A stretch of DNA of 40,883 bases from an uncultured Pelagibacteraceae bacterium (GTDB lineage: Bacteria > Pseudomonadota > Alphaproteobacteria > Pelagibacterales > Pelagibacteraceae), in the NCBI GenBank assembly GCA_902545945.1, contig CACCID010000008.1:1-40883 (forward strand), given 5' to 3'. A model generated the notes under the pieces. It searched no databases. It saw nothing but the letters and a program-made list of their open reading frames with translations, and was not told the DNA's origin. A program made the translations under genes and the position numbers. The stretch's first letter is position 1. Each line of letters begins with the position of its first letter. Shown here piece after piece: positions 7,534 through 19,166 of this stretch.

Positions 7534-8614
7534 AAATGCAAATAAAATAGTTTTAAAACTTGGTTCTGCGACTGTAATTGACAGTAAAGGTATTTTCAAA
7601 AAAAAATGGGTAACTTCTCTTATAAAAGATATAAAAAAATACGGAAAAGGAAAAAACTTTGTAATTGTCTCATCAGGCGCAATCGCTCTTGGTCAAAAAC
7701 ATCTAAAGATTAAAAAAAGAAAAATTAAATTAGAAATGAGCCAAGCTATTGCAGCAGTTGGCCAAATTCATTTAGCAGGAGAATTTCAAAAACTATTTGA
7801 CAAATATAAGATTAAAACTGGTCAAATTTTAATTAGCCCAGATGACACTGAGCAAAGAAGAAGAGCTATTAATGTGAGAAGAACATTTGATAATTTGTTT
7901 AAACTTAAAGCTGTCCCTGTAGTTAATGAAAATGACTCAACAGCAACTAGTGAAATTAAATATGGAGATAATGATAGACTGGCTGCAAGAGTAGCTCAAA
8001 TTGTTGGTGCAGATATGCTAATTTTATTTTCAGATGTTGACGGACTATACGATAAGTCGAAAAGTAAAAAAATTGTAAGAGAAGTGACTTCAATTAATGA
8101 AAAAATAATGTCTATGATATATGACAAGAAAAGTAAATTTGGTTCAGGAGGTATTGCTACGAAGTTAGATGCTGCTAAGATTTGTATGAATTCAGGTAGT
8201 CATATGTTTATTGCTAATGGTAAAGTAAATAATCCGATTTCAAATATGATTAAAAATAAAAGGTATACTCATTTTTTACCAAAAATTTCTACCTTGGACG
8301 CTAGAAAAAAATGGATCATCGGTTCTCTGAATTACAATGGAACTATTTATATTGATAATGGAGCAGCTAAAGCTTTATCAAATGGTAAGAGCTTACTCGC
8401 AGCTGGTATAACTAAAATTAATGGAAATTTTAAAAAAGGAGAAAATGTAATAATCTTAGATCAAAAAAATAATCAATTAGCTCGGGGACTATCATCATTT
8501 AGCTCTGGGGAAATAGATAAAATTAAAGGAAAACAAAGTAAAGAGATAGAAACAATTCTTGGCTATCTTAGTAAAACTGAGGTCATTCATAAAGATGATA
8601 TGGTATTATTATAA
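7523..8614 (+). CDS. proB: Glutamate 5-kinase
   Basis: Phosphorylates L-glutamate to gamma-glutamyl phosphate, the first and usually proline-inhibited step of proline synthesis. 363 residues: an amino-acid-kinase domain with KLGSATV near the start, SSGAIALG at 50-57, VPVVNENDSTAT followed by KYGDNDRLAA at about 131-155, and FGSGGIATKLDAA, then a C-terminal PUA domain (about 275-355). Starts within the last codons of obgE and is immediately followed by proA, matching the substrate-channelling pair. Confidence 0.95.
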   Translation: MLIKNANKIVLKLGSATVIDSKGIFKKKWVTSLIKDIKKYGKGKNFVIVSSGAIALGQKHLKIKKRKIKLEMSQAIAAVGQIHLAGEFQKLFDKYKIKTGQILISPDDTEQRRRAINVRRTFDNLFKLKAVPVVNENDSTATSEIKYGDNDRLAARVAQIVGADMLILFSDVDGLYDKSKSKKIVREVTSINEKIMSMIYDKKSKFGSGGIATKLDAAKICMNSGSHMFIANGKVNNPISNMIKNKRYTHFLPKISTLDARKKWIIGSLNYNGTIYIDNGAAKALSNGKSLLAAGITKINGNFKKGENVIILDQKNNQLARGLSSFSSGEIDKIKGKQSKEIETILGYLSKTEVIHKDDMVLL

Positions 8615-9856
8615 ATGAATTATTTAGAAACAGTAGGAAAAAATGCAAAAAAAGCCTTTGAGGATTTAAAAAAAGTTAAACATAAAAAAATAAAAAAGGT
8701 TTTAGAAAGTTACAATCAATCTCTTCTAAAAAACACAAATAAGATAATCAGAGAAAATTTAAAAGATCTAAAAAATGTTAAAAGAAAACATTTAGTTGAC
8801 AGACTTGTTTTAAATAAAAAGAGAATAGAAAATATTAGGAATTCAATAAATGAAATAGCAAAGTTTAAAGATCCAATTGGAAGAGTTTTAGAAACATGGC
8901 GCAGACCAAATAATTTAACTATTAAAAAAGTCACAACTCCGATTGGGGTCATAGGCGTAATATATGAAAGCAGACCTAATGTAACTTCCGATGTAGCAGC
9001 ATTATGTTTAAAATCTGGAAACTGTTCTATTTTAAGAGGGGGATCAGAAGCTTTTAATTCGAATAGATTATTAGCTAATTTATTTAGAGATAATTTAAGA
9101 AAAAATAATATCAATCAAAACTGTGTTCAATTTATTGAAAATAAAAATAGAAGAATAGTGGATCAACTTTTATCAAAAATGAGAGCATATATTGATGTAA
9201 TTGTGCCAAGAGGAGGGAAAGGACTAGTAGCAAAAGTGCAAAAATTTTCTAATGTGCATGTAATTGGTCATCTTGAAGGATTATGCCACATTTATGTTGA
9301 TAAAACTGCAAACATTAAAATGGCAAAAGATTTAATTGTTAATGCAAAAATGAGAAGGACAAGTATTTGTGGTGCAGTTGAAACTCTACTAATCGAAGAA
9401 AAAGCTTTAAGCTCACATGCCAAAGAGATAATAAATGCTCTTTTAGAATCTGGTTGCGAAGTTAGAGCTGATAAAAAAGTTAATAAAATTTTTAAAGGAA
9501 AATTGAAAAAAACTACTGAGAGAGATTGGAAGACAGAATACCTCGAGGCAATTATTTCAATTAAATCAGTTAAAAATGTAAAGGGTGCTGTCGAACATAT
9601 TTTAAAATATGGCACAATGCATACCGATAGTATTATTACTAATAATAAAAAAAACTCCCAGATTTTTTTAAATGGAGTAAACAGCTCAATAGCTATGCAT
9701 AATGTTTCAACTCAATTTGCTGATGGTGGTGAATTTGGTTTCGGTGGTGAAATTGGTATCTCTACTAACAAACTTCCCCCTAGAGGTCCTGTAGGAATTA
9801 ATCAATTAACTTCATATAAATATCTTGTATCTGGAAAAGGAATTATTAGACCATAA
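8615..9856 (+). CDS. proA: Glutamate-5-semialdehyde dehydrogenase (gamma-glutamyl phosphate reductase)
   Basis: NADPH-dependent reduction of gamma-glutamyl phosphate to glutamate 5-semialdehyde in proline synthesis. 413 residues, typical. The aldehyde-dehydrogenase-superfamily cysteine is C252 in RTSICGAVETLL; other family signatures are GVIGVIYESRPNVT, LKSGNCSILRGGSEA, VPRGGKGL, and the C-terminal FADGGEFGFGGEIGIST. Starts right after the proB stop; the nadD start follows at once. Confidence 0.96.
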   Translation: MNYLETVGKNAKKAFEDLKKVKHKKIKKVLESYNQSLLKNTNKIIRENLKDLKNVKRKHLVDRLVLNKKRIENIRNSINEIAKFKDPIGRVLETWRRPNNLTIKKVTTPIGVIGVIYESRPNVTSDVAALCLKSGNCSILRGGSEAFNSNRLLANLFRDNLRKNNINQNCVQFIENKNRRIVDQLLSKMRAYIDVIVPRGGKGLVAKVQKFSNVHVIGHLEGLCHIYVDKTANIKMAKDLIVNAKMRRTSICGAVETLLIEEKALSSHAKEIINALLESGCEVRADKKVNKIFKGKLKKTTERDWKTEYLEAIISIKSVKNVKGAVEHILKYGTMHTDSIITNNKKNSQIFLNGVNSSIAMHNVSTQFADGGEFGFGGEIGISTNKLPPRGPVGINQLTSYKYLVSGKGIIRP

Positions 9857-9859
9857 TTG

Positions 9860-10399
9860 ATGGGGAATATCCAAAAAAAATATATCGGAATATTAGGTGG
9901 TAGTTTTGATCCTGCTCATAAAGGACATTTAGGTATATCAAAAATTGCTATGAAAAAATTAAAATTAAAAAAGATTTATTGGGTTATAACCAAAAAAAAT
10001 CCCTTCAAGAAGCAAACTTTGTATTCTTTAAATGAACGTATTAAGTTTGCAAAAAAAATATCTAGAGCACAAAAAAAAATTCAAACAATACATCTAGAAA
10101 ATGTCATTAAATCCCCCAGAACTATCGATTTGATAAATTATTTTATAAAAAAAAAGAATTTAATAAACATATATTTTATAATTGGTTCTGACAATTTAAT
10201 CAGATTTCATAGGTGGAAAAACTGGAAAAAAATAGTAAAATTGGTGAAATTAGTAGTTTTTTCTAGAAGGGGATATGATAGAAAGGGAATGAAATCAATT
10301 GTGTTGAAAAATTTTAAAAATAAAATAATCTTCATCAAAAATAAGCCTATTTCAATCTCATCTACTCAATTAAAAAGTCAAAAAAGATTAAATAATTAA
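9860..10399 (+). CDS. nadD: Nicotinate-nucleotide adenylyltransferase
   Basis: Adenylates nicotinate mononucleotide to deamido-NAD in NAD synthesis. 179 residues from ATG 9860; a TTG at 9857 in the same frame, abutting the proA stop, is the longer alternative. The nucleotidyltransferase motif GSFDPAHKGH (14-23) and the C-terminal ISSTQLK motif are diagnostic. It is unusually rich in lysine, like its neighbours. The nadD-rsfS pair is a widespread conserved adjacency. Confidence 0.92.
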   Translation: MGNIQKKYIGILGGSFDPAHKGHLGISKIAMKKLKLKKIYWVITKKNPFKKQTLYSLNERIKFAKKISRAQKKIQTIHLENVIKSPRTIDLINYFIKKKNLINIYFIIGSDNLIRFHRWKNWKKIVKLVKLVVFSRRGYDRKGMKSIVLKNFKNKIIFIKNKPISISSTQLKSQKRLNN

Positions 10400-10746
10400 T
10401 GGAAGTTGCAGAAATAAAAAAAAAGATTGAAAAAATATTAGATGATAATAAGGCTCAAAATATAACATCTATAGATCTCAAGAATAAATCCTACATCGCA
10501 GATTTTATGATAATTGCTTCTGGTACATCTTCGAGACATCTTCAGTCACTTTCTGAACTTCTTATAAATGAACTTAAAAAACTTGGAATTGATAACTGTC
10601 GAATAGAAGGAAAAGATAGTAAAGATTGGAAATTGGTTGATGCTTATGATGTAATTATTCATATTTTTCATCCTGAAAAAAGAGAATTTTATGATCTTGA
10701 AAAAATGTGGTCTGAAGAAATTCCTAAAGAAAGAGCAACATTATGA
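10399..10746 (+). CDS. rsfS: Ribosomal silencing factor RsfS
   Basis: Binds ribosomal protein L14 and blocks subunit joining in starvation (known for the RsfS/Iojap family). 115 residues, full length. Signatures: DFMIIASGTSSRHLQSLSE, the GKDSKDWKLVDAYDVIIHIF block, and the C-terminal FYDLEKMWSE. Overlaps nadD by one base and ctpA by four (ATGA), so translation is coupled across the three genes. Confidence 0.94.
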   Translation: MEVAEIKKKIEKILDDNKAQNITSIDLKNKSYIADFMIIASGTSSRHLQSLSELLINELKKLGIDNCRIEGKDSKDWKLVDAYDVIIHIFHPEKREFYDLEKMWSEEIPKERATL

Positions 10747-11876
10747 AAAAAATTTTCATTTTTTTAATATTTATATTTAACCTAAACACAAATGCTTTTT
10801 CAAAGAATGACCTATATGAAAAAATTGATTTATTCGGGGAAGTTCTAGAAAATATTAAAAAAGATTATGTAGATGAAGTAGACCAATCTGAGATAATGGA
10901 CTCAGCAATTAATGGGGTTTTGCAATCTTTAGATCCATACTCTGCTTATATGTCACCTGAGCTATTTAAAGAAATGCAAACTGATACGAGAGGTGAATTT
11001 GGTGGTTTAGGATTAGAAATAGGTATGGAAGCAGGAGTTATTAAAGTTATTTCACCAATTGATGACACACCAGCAGCTAAAGCGGGTATAAAAGCTGGCG
11101 ATTTCATCGTAAAAATTGGGGAAGATCAAGTTCAAGGAAAAACTTTAATGGAAGCTGTAAAATTAATGCGGGGTCCTGTTGGTACAGCAGTAGATTTAAC
11201 GGTGAGAAGAAAAAATGTAAAAAAACCTCTTGAATTTAAAATTATTAGAAAAATTATAGAGGTTAAATCAGTTAATTCTGAAATTATAAGTAAAGAAAAA
11301 AATATTGGATACATAAGACTAAAATCTTTTAATGAAAATAGTGATAAACAATTTTTGAAATCAATAAAAAATTTTGAAAAAAATAAAAAAATAAAAGGCT
11401 ATGTTTTTGATTTAAGAAATAATCCTGGAGGACTTCTGACACAAGCGATTAACATAACAGATTTTTTCTTAGAGGACGGCGAAATAGTTTCTACAAAGGG
11501 CAGGAATGTTTCGGAAACAAGAAAATTTTTTGCAAGAAAAGGAGATGAAATTAAGGGAAAACCAATTGTTGTATTGATAAATTATGGTTCAGCTTCAGCA
11601 GCTGAAATATTTGCCGGTGCTTTAAAAGATCACAAAAGAGCTATAATTTTAGGCGAAAGTTCTTACGGCAAAGGATCAGTTCAATCCATAATACCTCTAA
11701 AAAATGGCGGGGGAATACGACTGACCATTTCAAAATACTATCTTCCTTCTGGTAAATCCATCTCTGAGGTTGGGGTTACTCCAGATATCTTTGTGGAAGA
11801 AATTGGGGATGATTTTAAAATTAAATCAGAAAAAGATAATCAATTAAACTACGCTATAAAGCTATTCAATTCTTAA
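10743..11876 (+). CDS. ctpA: C-terminal processing peptidase, S41 family
   Basis: Periplasmic serine/lysine-dyad protease that trims or degrades envelope proteins. 377 residues. Residues 1-20 form a signal peptide (short lysine start, IFIFLIFIFNLNTNAFS hydrophobic core and small residues). A PDZ domain occupies about 75-150 (GEFGGLGLEIGMEAG, MRGPVGTAVDL); the S41 domain follows with YIRLKSF, DLRNNPGGLL and the dyad Ser285 (GSASAAE) and Lys310 (SSYGKGSVQ). Shorter than Prc, standard for CtpA. Lies between rsfS and rppH in one operon, an order common in Alphaproteobacteria. Confidence 0.93.
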   Translation: MKKIFIFLIFIFNLNTNAFSKNDLYEKIDLFGEVLENIKKDYVDEVDQSEIMDSAINGVLQSLDPYSAYMSPELFKEMQTDTRGEFGGLGLEIGMEAGVIKVISPIDDTPAAKAGIKAGDFIVKIGEDQVQGKTLMEAVKLMRGPVGTAVDLTVRRKNVKKPLEFKIIRKIIEVKSVNSEIISKEKNIGYIRLKSFNENSDKQFLKSIKNFEKNKKIKGYVFDLRNNPGGLLTQAINITDFFLEDGEIVSTKGRNVSETRKFFARKGDEIKGKPIVVLINYGSASAAEIFAGALKDHKRAIILGESSYGKGSVQSIIPLKNGGGIRLTISKYYLPSGKSISEVGVTPDIFVEEIGDDFKIKSEKDNQLNYAIKLFNS

Positions 11877-11879
11877 AAT

Positions 11880-12350
11880 ATGGTAGAAAAAAAACTCCCA
11901 TTAAGAACTGGAGTAGGTATTGTTGTTTTAAATAGTCAAAATAAAATCTTTGTTGGGAAAAGGAAAGATAATCCTAATAATAAATGGCAAATGCCACAAG
12001 GTGGAGTCAATACTGGAGAAAATTTTGTTTCAGCAATGAAGAGAGAATTATTGGAAGAAACAAGTATCAAAAGTATAAAAATTATCAAGGAAATACAAAA
12101 AATTTATCAATATGAACTACCAAAAAATTTAATTGGTATTATTTGGAAAGGTAAATATAGAGGGCAAAAACAAAAGTGGTTTATTACAAGATTTTTAGGA
12201 GATGATAGCGAGATTAACTTAAATACGAAAAATGCTGAGTTTATCGATTGGAAGTGGATTGAGCCGAAAATGTTACCAAACGTAATTGTAAGTTTTAAAA
12301 AAGGTTTGTACCTTAATCTACTTAAAGAAATTAAGCTTGTTATTGACTAA
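11880..12350 (+). CDS. rppH: RNA pyrophosphohydrolase (Nudix)
   Basis: Removes pyrophosphate from the 5' end of mRNAs, starting RNase E dependent decay. 156 residues. The start RTGVGIVVLN, GKRKDNPNNKWQMPQGGV and the RppH-type tail KWFITRF, FIDWKW, FKKGLY match the family. The Nudix box runs G-x5-E-x7-REL-x-EE-x-S-I, with Ser where the consensus has Gly. Its last 11 bases overlap the end of atpC on the opposite strand. Confidence 0.92.
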   Translation: MVEKKLPLRTGVGIVVLNSQNKIFVGKRKDNPNNKWQMPQGGVNTGENFVSAMKRELLEETSIKSIKIIKEIQKIYQYELPKNLIGIIWKGKYRGQKQKWFITRFLGDDSEINLNTKNAEFIDWKWIEPKMLPNVIVSFKKGLYLNLLKEIKLVID

Positions 12351-12728
12351 TTTCTTTTAAAGTTTCCAGTTTGTAAGAAGTTAAGTATCTATCCTTGTCA
12401 GTAATATCGAGATTATTTAATTTCTCCTCTGCTTCTTGAAATAATTCATTAACTAAACTTTTATCAAAATTAGCTAAATCTTTTGCAGATGAAGTTAAGA
12501 TCAATAAATTGTTATTTGAAAACTCCACAGTTCCCTCTTCTACGTAAAATTTTTTTTCAAATTCATTTTTGATGGTTATAATTCCAGGTCTTAAAAATGT
12601 TATAAGAGGAATATGGTCTTTTAAAATACCCATTTGACCTTCATAAGAAGGGATTATGGCTTCGTTTGTCTCTTGTTTTAAAATCGTTTCACCTGGACTT
12701 ATTATTTCAATTGTAAATTTATCTGACA

Positions 12729-12729
<1 letters not shown>
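12340..12729 (-). CDS. atpC: ATP synthase F1 epsilon subunit
   Basis: Central-stalk subunit that couples rotation and inhibits ATP hydrolysis. 129 residues: N-terminal beta sandwich (TIEIISPGETIL, EGQMGILKDHIPLIT, VEEGTVEFSNNNLLIL) plus a short C-terminal helical part. Last gene of the F1 operon; it shares one base with atpD and collides tail-to-tail with rppH with no terminator between them. Confidence 0.95.
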
Positions 12730-15027
<2,298 letters not shown>

Positions 15028-15028
<1 letters not shown>

Positions 15029-16551
15029 TACTTTTTCTTATATTCCTCTATAACTTGCTTTAATTGATTTTCTGTATTTTCCTCTAATTTTCCAGAAGAT
15101 TGAATGGCTTCAATAATTTCTGGTTTTTCATTTTTAATTTTTTCAATTATATCCATTTCAAAACCTTTAATTTTATCTAAATCAATGTCATCCAAATAAC
15201 CTTTTACTCCAGCGAAAACTGAAATTACTTGTTCCGCAACAGTCATTGGAGAGTATTGGTCTTGTTTCAATAACTCTGTTAATTTTGCGCCTCGATTTAA
15301 TAATTGTTGTGTTGAAGCATCTAAATCTGATCCAAATTGAGCAAATGCGGCCATTTCTCTATATTGAGCAAGTTCTAATTTAATTGAGCCAGCTACTTTT
15401 TTCATGGCTTTAGTTTGCGCTGCAGACCCTACTCGGGATACAGATAAACCAACATTTACAGCCGGTCTGATTCCTTGATTAAATAGTTCAGTTTCTAAAA
15501 ATATTTGTCCATCTGTAATAGAAATTACATTCGTGGGTATATAAGCAGAAACGTCTCCGGCTTGTGTCTCAATAATCGGTAATGCAGTTAGTGAGCCGCC
15601 CCCATTAGCATCACTTAATTTAGCAGATCTTTCCAAAAGCCTACTATGTAGATAGAATACATCGCCAGGGTAAGCTTCTCTTCCTGGAGGTCTTCTAAGT
15701 AAGAGTGACATTTGTCTGTATGCTACTGCCTGTTTTGATAGATCATCATAAACAATTAAAGCATGCATTCCATTATCTCTAAAATATTCACCAATCGTGC
15801 ATCCGGTATAAGGAGCTAAAAATTGAAGCGGTGCTGAGTCAGATGCTGTAGCGGCAACAATCGTTGTATATTTTAATGCGCCTGCCTCTTCTAAAGTTTT
15901 TGTTATTTGAGCCACAGTCGAACGTTTTTGTCCAATTGCCACATAAACACAATAAAGTTTTTTCTTCTCATCAGACGACTCATTGATTTTTTTTTGATTT
16001 ATAATTGCATCAATGGCAACTGCAGTTTTACCTGTTTGTCTGTCACCAATAATTAATTCTCTTTGACCTCTTCCAATTGGAATAAGAGAATCGATAGATT
16101 TTAACCCTGTCTGCATTGGCTCACTTACCGATTGTCTTGGAATTATTCCTGGAGCTTTTACTTCAACTCTTTTTCTTTCTTTAGAAGATATGGCTCCTTT
16201 TCCATCAATAGGATTTCCTAAACCATCTACTACTCTACCTAATAGTTCTTTTCCAACTGGAACGTCCACAATTGCATTTGTTCTTTTAATTGTATCGCCT
16301 TCTTTAATTTTTCTATCATCTCCAAAAATTACAACTCCTACGTTGTCATTTTCTAAGTTTAATGCCATACCTTTAGAACCATCTTCAAACTCGACCATTT
16401 CACCAGCCTGAACGTTATCCAAACCGTAAACTCGTGCAATTCCATCACCAACCGATAAAACTTTACCAATTTCTGAAACTTCAGCTTTTTCACCAAAATT
16501 TTTAATTTGATCTTTAAGTAATTTAGTAACTTCTGAAGGATTTATAGACAT
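15028..16551 (-). CDS. atpA: ATP synthase F1 alpha subunit
   Basis: Non-catalytic nucleotide-binding subunit of the F1 hexamer. 507 residues, normal. Walker [10 protein letters not shown] at 169-177, the [15 protein letters not shown] segment, [15 protein letters not shown], and the arginine-finger region VSRVGSAAQ are all present. Lies one base after atpH on the coding strand. Confidence 0.99.
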
Positions 16552-16552
16552 A

Positions 16553-17110
16553 TTAATTTTCTAACATTTCTTGTTTGTATTTATTTAATTTATTTTTAAT
16601 CGAGGTATCGATCATAAAGCTTCCAAGTTGAAGTTTTAATCCTCCAATAAGTTCTTTATCAACATTATAGTTAAATTTTATAGTTTTGCTTGTTGCAGAA
16701 GATAGTTCTTTACTTATATTCTCAAGTTCAGTCTCTGATAATTCTTTTGAAGATATTAAAGAAGCTTTAACTTCACCTCTTTTTTGTGCACATAATTTTA
16801 AAAAATTATCAATAATTTTTTCAACAAAAAATATTCTTCTTTTTTCAATTAATAAAAAAATAAAGTTTTTTAAATTTTTTGAAAAGTTAAACTTTTCAGC
16901 TAATATTTTTAATACATTGTTTTGATTTTCTTTACTTTGAGTTGGATTATGTATGAAATTTTTTATCTCTTTATTATTTTTCAATAAAGAGGCAAAGTTC
17001 TTAACGTCATTTTCAATTTTTTCTAATTCACTAGCTTCTTGGGATACTTCAAAAAGTGCGCGAGAGTATCTTTCTGAAGTTTCTGTTGAGAAAGATTTAT
17101 TTGTGCTCAT
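16553..17110 (-). CDS. atpH: ATP synthase F1 delta subunit (OSCP)
   Basis: Stator subunit linking the top of F1 to the b subunits. 185 residues; starts with the [10 protein letters not shown] helix typical of delta/OSCP and ends with [21 protein letters not shown], its C-terminal signature. First gene of an operon atpHAGDC; as in other Alphaproteobacteria, no F0 gene (atpB, E, F) or atpI lies beside it. Confidence 0.95.
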   Translation of the reverse strand: MSTNKSFSTETSERYSRALFEVSQEASELEKIENDVKNFASLLKNNKEIKNFIHNPTQSKENQNNVLKILAEKFNFSKNLKNFIFLLIEKRRIFFVEKIIDNFLKLCAQKRGEVKASLISSKELSETELENISKELSSATSKTIKFNYNVDKELIGGLKLQLGSFMIDTSIKNKLNKYKQEMLEN

Positions 17111-17188
17111 TTTTTACTGAAGTTATTATGAAATAATGAGCGTGTCGTATCATAAGAGTTTATCTTGATCAAGTTGCCAATTGTTAAA
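17111..17188 (-). promoter_or_regulatory. Gap between priA and atpH, probable atp promoter region
   Basis: This 78-base spacer is the largest on the minus strand between lpd and atpC and should hold the atp operon promoter. Reading the minus strand, TTGATC (17172-17167) is followed 17 bases later by TACGAC (17149-17144); a better -10-like TATGAT (17154-17149) lacks a matching -35. Neither is convincing alone. No terminator for priA is visible, so read-through from priA is possible. Confidence 0.35.
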
Positions 17189-19138
17189 TTATCCAAAGTT
17201 CACTGGATCAACATCAACCGTAAGTTTAATTTTGCTTGAGATTTTCAATGAATTAAGAAGGTTAGAAACCATTTTTTGCTTTAAACTTTTCTCATCGAAC
17301 CTAATTAACAATCTTGATCTAAATTTTTTTTTTATCTTCAGTAAAGGTGAGTCTACAGGGCCCATAATTTCTATACCATTAATCTTACTAAGACGTATTT
17401 TAATTTCTCTAGCTCCTTCAATACTTAAAGATTGATTATTTGCCGATATAATTATTGCAATAAGTCTACAAAAAGGAGGAAGAGAATTTTCTTTTCTTGA
17501 AATAAGTTCTTTTTTTAAAATTTCATCAGGATTGTTTTTAATTAACTCATTTAAGATAACATTCTCTGGAGATAATGTTTGATAAACAATTAAAGACTCG
17601 GAACTAAATCTACCGGCTCTTCCACTTAATTGATTATACAATTGAATATTTTTTTCAGTAGTTCTTAAATCATAACCTCTTCCTGAAAAATCTGCATCAA
17701 TTACAACGATACAATTTAGTTTAGGAAAATTAAAACCTTTTGAAATCATCTGAGTCCCAACTAAAATGTCTACCTGATTATTTCTGATTCTATTAAACAG
17801 GGAATTGGTATGTTCTTCTTTTTTCATATAATCACTTGAAAAAATTTCTATTTTACTATCAGGAAATAATTTACTTACTTCCTCATAAATTTTTTCAACT
17901 CCTGGCCCATACATTATAAAATCACATTTTTTTTCATCTTTACATTTATTAAATATTTTTTTTTCGGAAGAACAATGATGGCAGACAGCTTTATTTTTTC
18001 TTTTGTGAAATGTTAAATACATCGAACAATTATTACATATTTGCTTATATCCACAATTTTTACAAATTAAATATGGAGCATAACCTCTTCTATTTAAAAA
18101 AAATAAAACCTGTTCATTTTTTTCAAGAAACTTTTTTGTAATTTTAATGCTCTCATCAGAAATAAAACTATTTTTTATTTTTTTTAAATTTAAATTTACA
18201 ATTTTTGTTTTTGGTAAAGGATAGTCGGCATACCTTTTAGTAATTTTAAAATGTCGGAATTTTTTATTTTGTATATTATTAAAAGTTTCTAGCGATGGTA
18301 TTGAGCTAACTAGATGAATTGGTATTTTCTCAAAGGAAGCTCTGGCTATTGCCATATCTCTCGCGTGATATATTACACCTTCATCTTGCTTATAAGAAGT
18401 ATCATGTTCTTCATCAACTATTATAACTCCAAGTTTTTCAAAAGGTAAAAGTAAAGAAGATCTCGCTCCAACTACTAATTTAATATTATTGTTAATTATA
18501 CCATTCCAAATAATTCTTTTATTTTTTGGCGTAATTTTCGAATGCCAAATAGCAGGTTCGAAACCAAAAAAATCATAAAACCTTGTCTTAAATTCATTAG
18601 TTAAAAAAATTTCAGGAAGCAAAACTAAAGCTTGTTTATTTTCGGCAATAATTTTTTTTATTCTCTCAAAATATACAAGTGTTTTACCAGAACCAGTTGT
18701 CCCTTGAAGAACAGAGACATCAAACCTATCGTTTTTTAAATTTAAAAATTTTAAAGCATTTTTCTGCTCTTGATTTAAATCAAATTTTTTTGCTTTAATA
18801 GTTCTTAGGTCAAAACTTTTATCATTTTTTATAAATAAATTTTTATTTCCTCCAATAACCATTTTAAGAACAAGCCCTAAGGGTGTTACGTTGTACATCG
18901 CAAACCATTTCATAAAATTAATGAAATTTTTATTTAAAGAAACTTTACCTATTTTTTTATGAATTTTTTTAATTTTTATATCTTTTGGTGTAAAACTTTT
19001 GTCTGGCCACACAACGCCAATCACCTTTTCTTTTCCAAAAGGGACTTCAACAATATCGCCTGGGGTCAATTTTTCTTTTTTGGTTTCGTATGTGAATGAA
19101 AAATTAAATATTTTAGGCAGCAGTACTTGCGCTTTCAT
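17189..19138 (-). CDS. priA: Primosomal protein N' (replication restart helicase PriA)
   Basis: 3'-5' DNA helicase that reloads the replisome at stalled forks. 649 residues, shorter than the roughly 730 of E. coli but with all parts: N-terminal DNA-binding domain (1-100), Walker A GTTGSGKT at 146-153, DEEH box at 242-245, and eight zinc-binding cysteines (C359, 362, 368, 371, 386, 389, 399, 405) between the helicase lobes; VGTQMISKGFNFP and LSGRAGR are helicase motifs V and VI. Sits between the suc-lpd operon and atpHAGDC, a known alphaproteobacterial placement. Confidence 0.95.
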   Translation of the reverse strand: MKAQVLLPKIFNFSFTYETKKEKLTPGDIVEVPFGKEKVIGVVWPDKSFTPKDIKIKKIHKKIGKVSLNKNFINFMKWFAMYNVTPLGLVLKMVIGGNKNLFIKNDKSFDLRTIKAKKFDLNQEQKNALKFLNLKNDRFDVSVLQGTTGSGKTLVYFERIKKIIAENKQALVLLPEIFLTNEFKTRFYDFFGFEPAIWHSKITPKNKRIIWNGIINNNIKLVVGARSSLLLPFEKLGVIIVDEEHDTSYKQDEGVIYHARDMAIARASFEKIPIHLVSSIPSLETFNNIQNKKFRHFKITKRYADYPLPKTKIVNLNLKKIKNSFISDESIKITKKFLEKNEQVLFFLNRRGYAPYLICKNCGYKQICNNCSMYLTFHKRKNKAVCHHCSSEKKIFNKCKDEKKCDFIMYGPGVEKIYEEVSKLFPDSKIEIFSSDYMKKEEHTNSLFNRIRNNQVDILVGTQMISKGFNFPKLNCIVVIDADFSGRGYDLRTTEKNIQLYNQLSGRAGRFSSESLIVYQTLSPENVILNELIKNNPDEILKKELISRKENSLPPFCRLIAIIISANNQSLSIEGAREIKIRLSKINGIEIMGPVDSPLLKIKKKFRSRLLIRFDEKSLKQKMVSNLLNSLKISSKIKLTVDVDPVNFG

Positions 19139-19166
19139 ATTTTAATAGTAGTTGAATTTTTCTTTT

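Noticed and set aside
6550-12350. obgE-proB-proA-nadD-rsfS-ctpA-rppH as a novel operon
   Set aside because: All genes are housekeeping and the order is widely conserved in Alphaproteobacteria.
17189-19138. priA between TCA and ATP synthase genes as an oddity
   Set aside because: This neighbourhood is a known alphaproteobacterial arrangement, and the protein is intact.
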